Assembly (NCBI GenBank): GCA_937959285.1
Contig: CALGAR010000046.1
Location: forward strand, 58,231 to 122,230
Origin: an uncultured Bryobacterales bacterium
Lineage (GTDB): Bacteria; Acidobacteriota; Terriglobia; Bryobacterales; Bryobacteraceae
Direction of reading: 5' to 3'
DNA: 64,000 nucleotides
Within the stretch, counting starts at the first letter, position 1, and every line of letters starts with the position of its first letter. The notes below the pieces were generated by a model that saw only the letters and a list, made by a program, of their open reading frames with translations, made no database searches and was not told the DNA's origin. Below are positions 1-7,802 of the stretch, piece by piece. The position numbers and the translations under genes are program-made.

Positions 1-1
1 C

Positions 2-820
2 TCTCCGGTGATGTGGGGAGACCTCATTTTCCTGAGCACCTCAAACGGGCAGGATGAGAGCCACGTCAACATTCCATCGCCAAAGGCTCCGTCCATTATT
101 GCGCTGAACAAGAAGACCGGAAAACTGGTCTGGGAGGACAATTCCGTGGAGGACCGCATCCTTCACGGGCAATGGTCGTCTCCGGCGGTCGGCAAGATCG
201 GCGACGTCGTCCAGGTAGTCAGCGGACAGGGCGACGGGTGGGTTCGGGGGTATGAAGCCTTGACGGGTAAGAAATTGTGGGAGTTTGATACGAACCCCAA
301 GGACTCCGTCTGGCCGAAGACCCGGAATGAAGTCATCGCGACTCCGGTGATCCATGACAACAAAGTCTACATCGCCAACGGCCAGGATCCGGAGCACGGA
401 GAGGGCGTTGGTCACCTGTACTGCATCGATGCCACCAAACGGGGCGACATCACGGAGACCGGCCGTGTTTGGCACTACGGTGACATCCGCCGTTCCATCT
501 CCACCGCCTCCGTCAAGGACGGTATCGTCTATTACCCGGACTTCAGCGGCTTCCTTCATGCTCTGGATGCGAAGACCGGTAAGGTGTATTGGAAGCACGA
601 TATGCTTGCCGCGGTCTGGGGTTCAACGCTCGTAGTTGACGGGAAAGTCTATTTGGGCGACGAAGACGGCGACGTCGTCATCCTGGAGGCTGGGCCGAAG
701 TTGAAGGTAATTGGCGAATTCAACATGGGCAGCTCCGTGTACTGCACACCGGTCTTTGCCAACGGGACGCTGTACATCGCGAATCGGAATCAACTTTACG
801 CTATCTCCATTAAAAAGTAG
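2..820 (+). CDS. PQQ-like beta-propeller repeat protein, 5' truncated
   Basis: The reading frame is open from the left edge, so the N-terminus lies outside the window; the first ATG seen need not be the start. The visible ~270 residues consist of beta-propeller blades of the PQQ-binding-like (YWTD/outer-membrane BamB-like) kind, with recurring signatures such as ALNKKTGKLVWE, YEALTGKKLWEF, ALDAKTGKVYWKHD and VYLGDEDGDVVIL. Such proteins are usually exported and act either as quinoprotein-like domains or as scaffolds; no catalytic calcium/PQQ ligands can be identified here, so I make no enzyme call. A second, complete propeller protein with the same repeat style lies about 2.4 kb downstream, and the two may be paralogues. 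Confidence 0.85.
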   Translation, partial: SPVMWGDLIFLSTSNGQDESHVNIPSPKAPSIIALNKKTGKLVWEDNSVEDRILHGQWSSPAVGKIGDVVQVVSGQGDGWVRGYEALTGKKLWEFDTNPKDSVWPKTRNEVIATPVIHDNKVYIANGQDPEHGEGVGHLYCIDATKRGDITETGRVWHYGDIRRSISTASVKDGIVYYPDFSGFLHALDAKTGKVYWKHDMLAAVWGSTLVVDGKVYLGDEDGDVVILEAGPKLKVIGEFNMGSSVYCTPVFANGTLYIANRNQLYAISIKK

Positions 821-951
821 CACTAAGCTTTCTCTTGGGTTTCTGTAGTTACTCCTGATATCATGTAGCACCGGTCCGTCTACGGTTCTTACAGCTATGT
901 GCATAGTACTTTGATGGGCCGTGTTCTACGCTGATTAGGAGAAGAACCTAC

Positions 952-1875
952 ATGAAGCTCAGTGGTGGTAAGTGGACGGCAGTCGCCGCTTGCCTTTTGC
1001 TCGCAACTCTCACGCTCGATCAAGTGAAAGCTCAGGAGGTCGCTGAGCCGGAAACTCCTTTCGTTCTCGAAGGGCGGGTATGGGCAAGTAAACGCGCATT
1101 CATCGAATCGGGAATGCGCTGCGGCACGCCCCATCCAACTTTGGATGAAATCGCTGACATTGACTCGGCGATCCGCAAGCGTCTCCTGGTTTCTCCGTTG
1201 GTTAACGGGGGCACGATTAACGTTTATGTTCACGTGATCAATCGGGGGACTGGAATTCAGAACGGGGATGTTCCTGACAGCCAGATTAGGGAGCAGATCA
1301 AAGTCTTGAATGATGCGTATGCTTCCACCGGCTGGTCTTTTAATCTTGTCAGCATTGATCGCACCACGAACGCGCGCTGGTTCGAGATGCAACCGGGCAC
1401 CCTGGCCGAGCGGCAGGCCAAGAAAGCGCTCCGCAAGGGCACGGCTGCGGACTTGAATCTCTACACGGCGAACCCGGGCGGCGGTTTGCTTGGCTGGGCG
1501 ACCTTCCCGTGGTCCTACGAGTCCAGTCCGGACATGGACGGCGTTGTCGTCCTTTATTCCTCCCTTCCAGGTGGCACGGCTGCTCCCTATAACGAGGGCG
1601 ATACGGCTACCCATGAGGTCGGCCATTGGATGGGGCTTTACCATACATTCCAGGGCGGCTGCCAGGCGCCTGGAGATCGTGTGGATGATACGCCCTACGA
1701 GCGCTCGCCGGCGTCGGGCTGCCCCGTCGGCCGCAACACCTGCCCGCTGAAGCCTGGCGTCGATCCGATCTTCAACTTCATGGATTACTCAGACGACGCG
1801 TGCATGGTCGAATTCACAGCCGGCCAGACCGTCCGCATGAACGAGTCGTTCACCGCTTATCGGCAGGGTAAGTAA
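952..1875 (+). CDS. Exported zinc metalloprotease, M43 (pappalysin-like) family
   Basis: A 307-residue protein beginning with a typical signal peptide (charged start, hydrophobic stretch, cleavage near VKAQ, residues ~1-28). The zinc site HEVGHWMGLYH is at residues 221-231 (His221, Glu222, His225, His231), and a Met-turn region FNFMDYSDDACM follows about 55 residues later, which is the arrangement of metzincins of the M43 cytophagalysin/pappalysin group. Several cysteines flank the site (GCQAPGD, GCPVGRNTC), suggesting disulfides in the exported enzyme. The start is supported by an AGGAG-type ribosome binding site about 10 bases upstream. It stands alone between the two propeller/dehydrogenase genes, so its substrate is unknown; peptide scavenging is likely. 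Confidence 0.85.
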   Translation: MKLSGGKWTAVAACLLLATLTLDQVKAQEVAEPETPFVLEGRVWASKRAFIESGMRCGTPHPTLDEIADIDSAIRKRLLVSPLVNGGTINVYVHVINRGTGIQNGDVPDSQIREQIKVLNDAYASTGWSFNLVSIDRTTNARWFEMQPGTLAERQAKKALRKGTAADLNLYTANPGGGLLGWATFPWSYESSPDMDGVVVLYSSLPGGTAAPYNEGDTATHEVGHWMGLYHTFQGGCQAPGDRVDDTPYERSPASGCPVGRNTCPLKPGVDPIFNFMDYSDDACMVEFTAGQTVRMNESFTAYRQGK

Positions 1876-1887
1876 ATGCCTTTCAAA

Positions 1888-1908
1888 GGGGGCGGCCTGC
1901 TCGCCCCC
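1888..1908 (+). terminator. GC-rich hairpin after the metalloprotease gene
   Basis: Arms GGGGGCG and CGCCCCC form a perfect 7-bp stem around a 7-base loop, a few bases past the stop codon of the metalloprotease. There is no clear T-run behind it, so it may act as a weak or Rho-assisted terminator or an mRNA-end stabiliser. The remaining ~195 bases before the next gene show nothing I recognise. Confidence 0.35.
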
Positions 1909-2103
1909 CTCGAATCCTCGCTTCCACGTCTCCTGACATCTCCAACTCGTTCATCCGAACCTGCTTTCCTCACGCAGTATTGACCTCGCCCGGCAAGGCG
2001 GCCTTGAATAGATGATCAAGGATGGAATACTCTACCACTCGCCCTGACTGCTTGAGGAGGTGCGTGCAATCGTGGCGAAGGGACCTAGAGCCTTGGGTGT
2101 GAA

Positions 2104-3201
2104 ATGACTGATCTGACTCCCCGAACCCGACTCGTCATGGGAGCCGGCGCTCTCGCGCGTCTCGGCGACCTGGCCCGCGAGCTTGGATTTCGCCGGACAC
2201 TCGTTGTGTCGGATGCCGGCATCCGCAGTGCGGGCCTGGTCGAGCCGGCTCTGCGCCATCTTTCGGCAGCGGGCATCGAAGCTGTCGTATGGGACCGCTT
2301 TGACAGCAACCCCGATTCCGCGATGGCGGAAGCGGGCCGCGTGTTCGCAGCGCCGCTTGGCATCGACTCCATCATTGGCTTTGGCGGCGGCAGCTCCCTT
2401 GACTGCGCCAAGGCCATCAACTTCCTCCTTACGAACGGCGGCCACATGCGGGATTATCGCGGCTACGGCAAGGTTTCGCGCCCTCTTCTGCCGATGATCG
2501 GCGTGCCGACAACGGCGGGCACCGGCAGCGAGGCCCAGAGCTACGCTGTCATCTCAGACGCCGAGACTCACGTCAAGATGGCGTGCGGCGATCCCTCTGC
2601 CGCCTTCCGAATCGCTCTGCTGGATCCCGAGCTGGTCGTATCGTCGCCGTTCGGCGTCCGCGCAGCCGCCGGATACGATGCAATTGCGCATGCCGTAGAA
2701 ACATTTGTCACAAAGCGGCGGAATGCGATCTCAGAATGCTATTCGCGCGAGGCGTGGCGTCTCCTTTCCATGCACTATGAACGATTCCTGGACTGTCCGA
2801 ACGATCCGGAGGCGGCCGCGGGAATGCAGGCCGGCGCCTGGCTCGCTGGCGCCGCAATTGAGGCTTCTATGCTGGGAGCAGCGCACGCGTGCGCCAATCC
2901 GCTAACGGCAAACTACAGCGTTACCCACGGGCTTGCGCTCGCTGTACTGCTTCCGCACGTCGTACGCTGGAATGAAGCCGTTGTCGTGGACCGGTACAGA
3001 CAGCTTGGCGACGGCCTCGCCGGGCGTCTCGCGGATTTTGCCAGGGCGGGTCGTCTGCCTCAGACTCTGCGGGAGCTGGAGGTGCCGGAGAAGGACTTGC
3101 CTATGCTGGCGGCACAGGCCGCGGAACAGTGGACAGGAACCTTCAATCCGCGTCCTTTTGACGCTGCCGGCGCTTTGGAGATTTACCGATGCGCCTACTG
3201 A
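2104..3201 (+). CDS. Iron-containing alcohol dehydrogenase (class III)
   Basis: A 365-residue cytoplasmic NAD(P)-dependent dehydrogenase of the iron-activated ADH family. Visible signatures are the nucleotide-binding GGGSSLDCAKA, the family motif PTTAGTGSEAQ, and the metal-ligand region GYDAIAHAVETF followed by HGLALAVLLPHVVRWN. Length is slightly short for the family (380-390) but all core blocks are present. The following propeller gene starts inside its last codons (13-base overlap), so the two are probably cotranscribed. The alcohol or aldehyde substrate cannot be told from sequence. A second member of the same family lies about 22 kb downstream and is clearly divergent from this one. Confidence 0.88.
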   Translation: MTDLTPRTRLVMGAGALARLGDLARELGFRRTLVVSDAGIRSAGLVEPALRHLSAAGIEAVVWDRFDSNPDSAMAEAGRVFAAPLGIDSIIGFGGGSSLDCAKAINFLLTNGGHMRDYRGYGKVSRPLLPMIGVPTTAGTGSEAQSYAVISDAETHVKMACGDPSAAFRIALLDPELVVSSPFGVRAAAGYDAIAHAVETFVTKRRNAISECYSREAWRLLSMHYERFLDCPNDPEAAAGMQAGAWLAGAAIEASMLGAAHACANPLTANYSVTHGLALAVLLPHVVRWNEAVVVDRYRQLGDGLAGRLADFARAGRLPQTLRELEVPEKDLPMLAAQAAEQWTGTFNPRPFDAAGALEIYRCAY

Positions 3202-4283
3202 TGTCGCTCTTTGCCGTGCTTGCACTTTCGGCGCAGTCCACGCAGGAGAACTGGCCGCAGTTTCGTGGCAGCGCCGCGCTCACAGGGGTTGCTTCTTCCG
3301 CTCTGCCGGCACAACTCAAGCTGCTCTGGACCTATGAAGCCGGCGAGCCGGTAGAGTCCTCCGCCGCAATCGTCAACGGCGTAGTGTATGTCGGCTCTCA
3401 AGCGGGTGAGTTACTTGCCCTCGACCTGAATACGGGTAAGCCGCGGTGGAAGTACAAGACGAAGGATCCGATCGGCGATTCGTCTCCCGCAGTTGCGAAC
3501 GGCGTCGTTTACATCGGTGATTTGGGGGGAGTGGTTTATGCCGTTAATGCTGCGGATGGCAAGGAGCAGTGGACCTTTTCGACCATGTCGGAGGTGAAAG
3601 CTTCTCCGGTTGTCGTTGACGGCAAGGTGATTATTGGATCGTACGACGGCCACCTTTACGCTATTACGGCGGATAAAGGCAAACTGGCATGGAGCTTCAA
3701 GACCAATGGCCCGGTGCACGCTACCCCGGCGGTCGCCGGGGGCATTGCCTACATATCCGGCTGTGATGGTGTGTTTCGCGGCATTCGGATCGCCGACGGT
3801 AAGCAGGTAGTTGAGATGACTGCGGGTTCCTACGTTGGATCGTCGCCTGTGTTCTCCGGCGATGCTGCATACTTCGGCACTTATGACAACGAAGTGCTCG
3901 GGATGGATCTGAAGGCGAGAAAGATTGTGTGGCGGTATCAGCATCCGACGCGGAAGTTCCCTTACGCCTCCTCCGCCGCCTTCATCGAAGGCAAAGTGCT
4001 GATTGGCGGGCGTGACAAGATGCTCCATTGCCTGGATGCGAAGACGGGCAAGGCGCTGTGGACCTTTGCCACCCGCGCCCGGATTGACTCCTCACCGGTG
4101 GTCGCCGGCGATCGGGTCTACTTCGGTTCAAACGACGGACGCGTGTACGCAGTGAGTCTCACGAAAGGGGAGAAGGTGTGGGAGTACGAAGCCGGCGAAG
4201 CCATCTCTGCCTCTCCGGCTATCGCCTCCGGCCGGCTTGTTATCGGCTCCCAGGACGGCCGAATCTACTGTTTCGGCTCGTGA
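3189..4283 (+). CDS. Exported PQQ-like beta-propeller repeat protein
   Basis: 364 residues with a short signal peptide (MRLLMSLFAVLALSAQS). The body is made of about seven to eight similar blades, each containing a variant of ALDLNTGKPRWKYKT followed by SSPAVANGVVYIG, typical of PQQ-like/BamB-like propellers. The protein probably sits in the periplasm. It overlaps the preceding iron alcohol dehydrogenase by 13 bases, which suggests translational coupling, although the dehydrogenase does not need PQQ. It ends 16 bases from the stop of the convergent rhodanese gene. No catalytic residues can be assigned, so its role (binding, scaffold or redox) is open. Confidence 0.88.
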   Translation: MRLLMSLFAVLALSAQSTQENWPQFRGSAALTGVASSALPAQLKLLWTYEAGEPVESSAAIVNGVVYVGSQAGELLALDLNTGKPRWKYKTKDPIGDSSPAVANGVVYIGDLGGVVYAVNAADGKEQWTFSTMSEVKASPVVVDGKVIIGSYDGHLYAITADKGKLAWSFKTNGPVHATPAVAGGIAYISGCDGVFRGIRIADGKQVVEMTAGSYVGSSPVFSGDAAYFGTYDNEVLGMDLKARKIVWRYQHPTRKFPYASSAAFIEGKVLIGGRDKMLHCLDAKTGKALWTFATRARIDSSPVVAGDRVYFGSNDGRVYAVSLTKGEKVWEYEAGEAISASPAIASGRLVIGSQDGRIYCFGS

Positions 4284-4299
4284 CTCCGGCAGAATTAGC

Positions 4300-4716
4300 T
4301 CATTTCTGACCCTCCGGCTTAGGCTTGCTTGAATCGGGGTACACCAGCGGTTTTCCTTGCTTCCGGTACTCCGACAAGCCGCAGGAGCCCAAGGTCTTGA
4401 AGCCATGCTTCTCAAGTAACGCCACGGCACGCGCAGCGCGTCCCCCCTGGTTTCAAAGGGTGACGATGACCTTGTTCTTCGGAATCTCCGCCAGCCGCTT
4501 TTCGAGCTGTCCCAGCGGTATGTTCACGTATCCCTTTACGCTCCCCAGCTTCTGAATCTCCTCGGGTTCGCGCACATCGAGGAAGAAGATGTTCTCACTC
4601 TTCTCGAGGAGGCGCGAGAGCTCTTCGGTATCAATCTTCTTCGAGGGATTCTGGCCAAATGCCGGCAGAGACAGCATGAGAAGCCCAAGGATTGAAAATC
4701 GTCCGATCAGCCGCAT
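4300..4716 (-). CDS. Exported rhodanese-like protein with in-frame TGA at the catalytic Cys (candidate selenoprotein)
   Basis: Starting at MRLIGRFSILG, the protein has a signal peptide (to about PAFGQ) and a rhodanese fold: IFFLDVREPEEIQ, then VKGYVNIPLGQL, then KNKVIVTL. The next codon is TGA, followed without any frame change by NQGGRAARAVALLEKHGFK and another ~31 codons to a normal TGA stop. Rhodaneses carry the active-site loop C-x-x-G-x-R exactly there, so TGA replaces the catalytic cysteine codon (residue 88 of 138). Read as selenocysteine (U) the loop is U-N-Q-G-G-R. A second Cys (about residue 112, LGSCGL) lies where rhodaneses usually have GG and could be a partner thiol. There is no start codon just after the TGA, so the C-terminal part cannot be a separate gene. 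The alternative is a pseudogene or a base error. It follows the SSS symporter gene by 65 bases on the same strand. Confidence 0.7.
4419..4439 (-). promoter_or_regulatory. SECIS-like hairpin just after the in-frame TGA
   Basis: On the minus-strand mRNA, 13 bases after the TGA codon, the sequence can fold as GCGCUGC / GUGGCGU (7 pairs, some G-U) closing a GCGUGCC loop; one further G-C pair can shrink the loop to CGUGC. Bacterial SECIS elements lie just downstream of UGA inside the coding region and carry G/U in a small apical loop, so position and loop fit. A competing shorter hairpin (ACGCG-CUG-CGCGU) overlaps it, and bacterial SECIS are poorly conserved, so this is a suggestion and not a proof. 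Confidence 0.4.
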
Positions 4717-4781
4717 GCAGTGATTATAGCCGCTGGTTGACAGGGCCACGGCGTCCTCCTGACGCCGAATGCCGGTAGGCG

Positions 4782-6404
4782 TCATTGCGGAAAGTACCGC
4801 GCGATTGTCGCCTCGCTGGGCTTTTTCGTCATCAACGACACCACCACCATCAGCAGTGCCGAGATCAACGTCATTGGCACAACGGGCTGAAAGCCGCCGA
4901 GGACGGAAGTCCCGCCGGCCGTCCGTGAGAGCAGCTCGAAGCCGCCGATCGACCACACAACAGTGGGCGGTCCGACTGGAGCCGGGACTGACGCCTGAAA
5001 CCAGGCTACTGCGGCCACTGCACACGCTGTCCAGATCGTGGACGCCGCCGCGCCCCACTTTGTGCTTCGTTTCCAGTAGAGGGCCGCTATGAGCAGCGGC
5101 GACAGTGCTGCGTAGCCTGAGAATCCATACTGAACGGCGAGCTCAAAGATTCGCGCCGGCGCCTGTAACGCGACGATGTACGCCACCAGCGTGAACGCGA
5201 TGACGAACAAACGTCCTGTGGCAACCTGTGCTGCTTCTCCGAAGCGCGCCTTTCCGCCGTAGTACGCGAACACGTCTTCCGTAAACATGGTGGAAAGCGC
5301 CAGGATTTGAGAATCGCTAGCCATTACCGCCGCCATGATGCCCGCTCCCAATAATCCGGCAAGCCAGACGGGCGCGTACTTGCCAAGCAGCAGGAGGATA
5401 ACGTCATCCGATGCCATCTGAGCGCGAACTCTGCTCCGCTCTTCGTCCGGCAACTGCGCGCCCTGACTTGCCAGAATCTGCCGGGCTTCGATCTTTTGCC
5501 GGATCTCAGGGACATCCGCAACGTGATTCGCTGCAACGCCGAGATATACCGACGGCAGCCAGATCGCCAGGATGCAAAGCGGGTAATAAATGACTGTCTT
5601 TTTGAACTGCGTCATTCGCCGGGCTGTCAGGCAGAAGATACAGACGTGCGGGAAGGCGATCGAGGAAAGCGGGATGAACATGTAGCTGAAGAAATAGGCT
5701 GGATTGACGCGTTCGCGCGTGAGCAGGGGAGCCAGAGACGGCGACTGCAGTATGTCATTCATGGCTGTGCTGAATCCGCCCATCCCCGCGCCGACCACCA
5801 GCACAGCAGTGGTTCCGAATGTAAGGAACAGAACTGTTTGGAACGTGTTCACCCAGGCCGTTCCGCGCATGCCGCCGAAGAAGACGTAGCTCATGACGAC
5901 GATCGCTACCAGTCCTCCTCCGAACCAGTACGGTACAAAGCCGCCGCTAATTGCCTGGAGCGCCGTTCCTCCCCCCATGACACCGATGATGATGTAGGGC
6001 ATTAGCAGCAGCGCCTGGACGAGAAAGATGATCGTGCCAATATGGCCGCACTCCCAGCGGTCACGGAAAATCTGTACCGGTGTCATGTGGCCGTACTTCT
6101 TGCCGACCGCCCACACTCGCGTGCCAATGAAAAACAGCGTCAACGGGATCACCACCGCCGAAGACGATGCCATCAATCCGAACGTGACGATGCCGTTATG
6201 GAAGGAGTGCCCTGACGAGCCGAGAATGGTAAAGGCCGTCATGTTCGTGCCGAACAGGGACAGCAGGAACACAAGCGGACCCAGGGACCGGCTTGCGAGG
6301 AAGTAGTCCTCCGCTTTGCCTCTTGCCTCCGACTTTCGAAACGCGAAGATTCCGATGTAAAGGACGACGCAAAGGTAGAGCAGGACGACGGCCGCAGGTA
6401 TCAT
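4782..6404 (-). CDS. Sodium:solute symporter (SSS family)
   Basis: About 540 residues with a hydrophobic profile of roughly 13 membrane segments; the N-terminal part (ASRSLGPLVFLLSLFGTNMTAF) and the SDSQILALSTMFTEDVFAYY segment are typical of the SSS/SLC5 family. I chose the ATG of MIPAAVVLL as start because it overlaps the stop of the upstream DUF3311 gene as ATGA; the longer form begins with an unlikely TTG. SSS proteins import organic solutes (organic acids, sugars, amino acids) with sodium; the DUF3311 partner is common with pantothenate/organic-acid-like members, but the substrate cannot be assigned. The rhodanese gene follows on the same strand. Confidence 0.9.
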   Translation of the reverse strand: MIPAAVVLLYLCVVLYIGIFAFRKSEARGKAEDYFLASRSLGPLVFLLSLFGTNMTAFTILGSSGHSFHNGIVTFGLMASSSAVVIPLTLFFIGTRVWAVGKKYGHMTPVQIFRDRWECGHIGTIIFLVQALLLMPYIIIGVMGGGTALQAISGGFVPYWFGGGLVAIVVMSYVFFGGMRGTAWVNTFQTVLFLTFGTTAVLVVGAGMGGFSTAMNDILQSPSLAPLLTRERVNPAYFFSYMFIPLSSIAFPHVCIFCLTARRMTQFKKTVIYYPLCILAIWLPSVYLGVAANHVADVPEIRQKIEARQILASQGAQLPDEERSRVRAQMASDDVILLLLGKYAPVWLAGLLGAGIMAAVMASDSQILALSTMFTEDVFAYYGGKARFGEAAQVATGRLFVIAFTLVAYIVALQAPARIFELAVQYGFSGYAALSPLLIAALYWKRSTKWGAAASTIWTACAVAAVAWFQASVPAPVGPPTVVWSIGGFELLSRTAGGTSVLGGFQPVVPMTLISALLMVVVSLMTKKPSEATIARYFPQ

Positions 6405-6652
6405 CGATGCCCCTCGGCGCAAGCGGCCTTTACCGGCTCTTCCTTTTCCGCATCTTTCTCAAGATGCGACGGCCACGCGAATCGGACCAGCAGCCACATC
6501 AGGAGCGAAGCTCCAACGGCGTAGCAGGCATGGTAGAAGATGCCGATCGGGAGAAAGCCGAAGACCAGCGGATGTGCGGTGCGCCAGAACCAGAAATCCT
6601 GGTGGAGCAGAACGAACACGGTGACGATCAGTGCCAGTAGCAAGCCTTTCAT
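6401..6652 (-). CDS. DUF3311 small membrane protein, SSS symporter partner
   Basis: About 83 residues from MKGLLLALIV. Two membrane helices surround the characteristic HQDFWFWRTAHPLVFGFLP block, followed by PIGIFYHACYAV, which matches the DUF3311 family of small subunits encoded beside SSS transporters. A charged tail (KDAEKEEPVK) ends the protein. Its stop codon overlaps the transporter start in an ATGA, so the two are translationally coupled. The frame is open further upstream with a TTG, but the ATG chosen matches the family length. It probably stabilises or modulates the symporter. Confidence 0.82.
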   Translation of the reverse strand: MKGLLLALIVTVFVLLHQDFWFWRTAHPLVFGFLPIGIFYHACYAVGASLLMWLLVRFAWPSHLEKDAEKEEPVKAACAEGHR

Positions 6653-6846
6653 GATTCGCTCGGCCGAAAGTTTCGCCAAGTCATGGCGAACCGGATTATC
6701 CCGTACTATCTCATACTCTCCGGCGTGCAAGTAGCGCCGCGGCGCAACAAATTGCAGCTCGTGTGAAGCCGCTGATAGAATTCGAAGACAATTTGGGCAG
6801 GGTGCGGATTTCTTAGGGATCGATGGAGAAGCAGAAAGGGCGATCT

Positions 6847-7296
6847 ATGATTTGGGTCATCTTTGCGCTGGGGGCGGCGTTGTGCTGGGGCATGTATGGG
6901 CCCGCACTGCACAAGGGGCAAGTTGCGCTGGGAAATCCTCTCCGTGCACTCCTCTGTGTCGGGTTCGCCTACTTCCTGGTCGGTGTCCTCGTGCCCGTCG
7001 TCATGCTAGGTTCGCAGGATGGGCTTGGAGGCTTTACAACGGGCGGCTCAATTGCGGCGACGGTTGCCGGAGTGCTGGGCGCGCTCGGCGCTGTCTGCAT
7101 TATTCTTGCGTTTAAGAACGGCGGCTTGCCGGCCTACGTGATGCCCCTTGTCTTCGCCGGCGCTCCGGTCGTGAACGTTCTTGTCACCATGTGGATGCAC
7201 CCGCCGAAGACCGCGCCGAACCCGCTGCTCTACGTTGGCTTCCTCCTAGCTTCGGTTGGCGCAGGAATGGTTCTCTACTTCAAGCCGCAGGGTTAG
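6847..7296 (+). CDS. Small EamA/DMT-like integral membrane protein
   Basis: About 149 residues with four to five membrane segments: WVIFALGAALCWGMYGPALHKG at the start, then a glycine-rich helix ATVAGVLGALGAVCIILAF and a last helix LLYVGFLLASVGAGMVLYF. It resembles half-size drug/metabolite transporter proteins. The ATG chosen (MIWVIF) has an AAAGGG ribosome binding site six bases upstream; an earlier in-frame ATG (MEKQ) is less well placed. It is divergent from the DUF3311-SSS pair. Family assignment is from the hydrophobic pattern and the WGxYxP-type first helix, and the substrate is unknown. Confidence 0.7.
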   Translation: MIWVIFALGAALCWGMYGPALHKGQVALGNPLRALLCVGFAYFLVGVLVPVVMLGSQDGLGGFTTGGSIAATVAGVLGALGAVCIILAFKNGGLPAYVMPLVFAGAPVVNVLVTMWMHPPKTAPNPLLYVGFLLASVGAGMVLYFKPQG

Positions 7297-7358
7297 CAAT
7301 CGACCACCCCGGAAACCTTCCCATCCTGCCTGCTTCTAACGGACAGAGGCAGACGAGG

Positions 7359-7748
7359 ATGCAGTACGACGAATTCATGCGGAGAGTTTGCCAACGTACC
7401 GGTCTTCCCAAACCGGAAGCTGCGCAAACAGTCGAAGTTACGTTTCGAACGCTCTCGGAGTGCCTGTCCGATCCCGAAGCATGGGATGCTGCCTCCCAGC
7501 TTCCTACAGAACTGAAGGACTGGCTTCGCCACCGCGACGGCCGCGCTCCTTTCACTACTCCGTACGAGTTTTACAATCGCGTTAGCAGCCGGCTAAGGGT
7601 CAATATGGCAGAGGCACAGCGACGCGCGGACGCTGTCATCGAAGTGTTCAAGGAAGCGGTTACGCCCGGCCAGATCGAGCAGATTATTATGGATCTTCGC
7701 GGAGGACTCCGCGCCCTGTTTGCAACCACTGCCCCGCAGACTCTCTGA
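7359..7748 (+). CDS. DUF2267 family protein
   Basis: 129 residues beginning MQYDEFMRRVCQRTGLP, the standard start of DUF2267 proteins, followed by ATVxxTLxxxLS-like text (AAQTVEVTFRTLSECLS) and LPTELKDWLRHRDGR, then a second similar half with EFYNRVSSRLRVNMAEAQRR. The family is made of small all-helical cytoplasmic proteins of unknown function found in many soil bacteria. A longer frame upstream overlaps the membrane-protein gene and is rejected because the family begins at MQYDEF. It is 62 bases after the EamA-like gene and may be cotranscribed with it. Confidence 0.85.
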   Translation: MQYDEFMRRVCQRTGLPKPEAAQTVEVTFRTLSECLSDPEAWDAASQLPTELKDWLRHRDGRAPFTTPYEFYNRVSSRLRVNMAEAQRRADAVIEVFKEAVTPGQIEQIIMDLRGGLRALFATTAPQTL

Positions 7749-7802
7749 TCTCATCAACCCTCCTGCTACGGTTGGGTATCGCTTGGATAGAATGTGGGAG
7801 CG

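Noticed and set aside
895..1644. A 249-codon minus-strand frame over the M43 peptidase
   Set aside because: Sense strand has the zinc motif, signal peptide and ribosome binding site; the antisense frame has none.
4300..4716. Simple pseudogene explanation for the rhodanese TGA
   Set aside because: Not fully excluded, but the stop hits only the catalytic position, the frame continues without further damage and ends at a normal stop, so the Sec reading is favoured.
4456..5058. Extension of the rhodanese frame upstream through the symporter gene
   Set aside because: The upstream text is shadow of the SSS gene; the signal peptide starts cleanly at MRLIGRFSILG.
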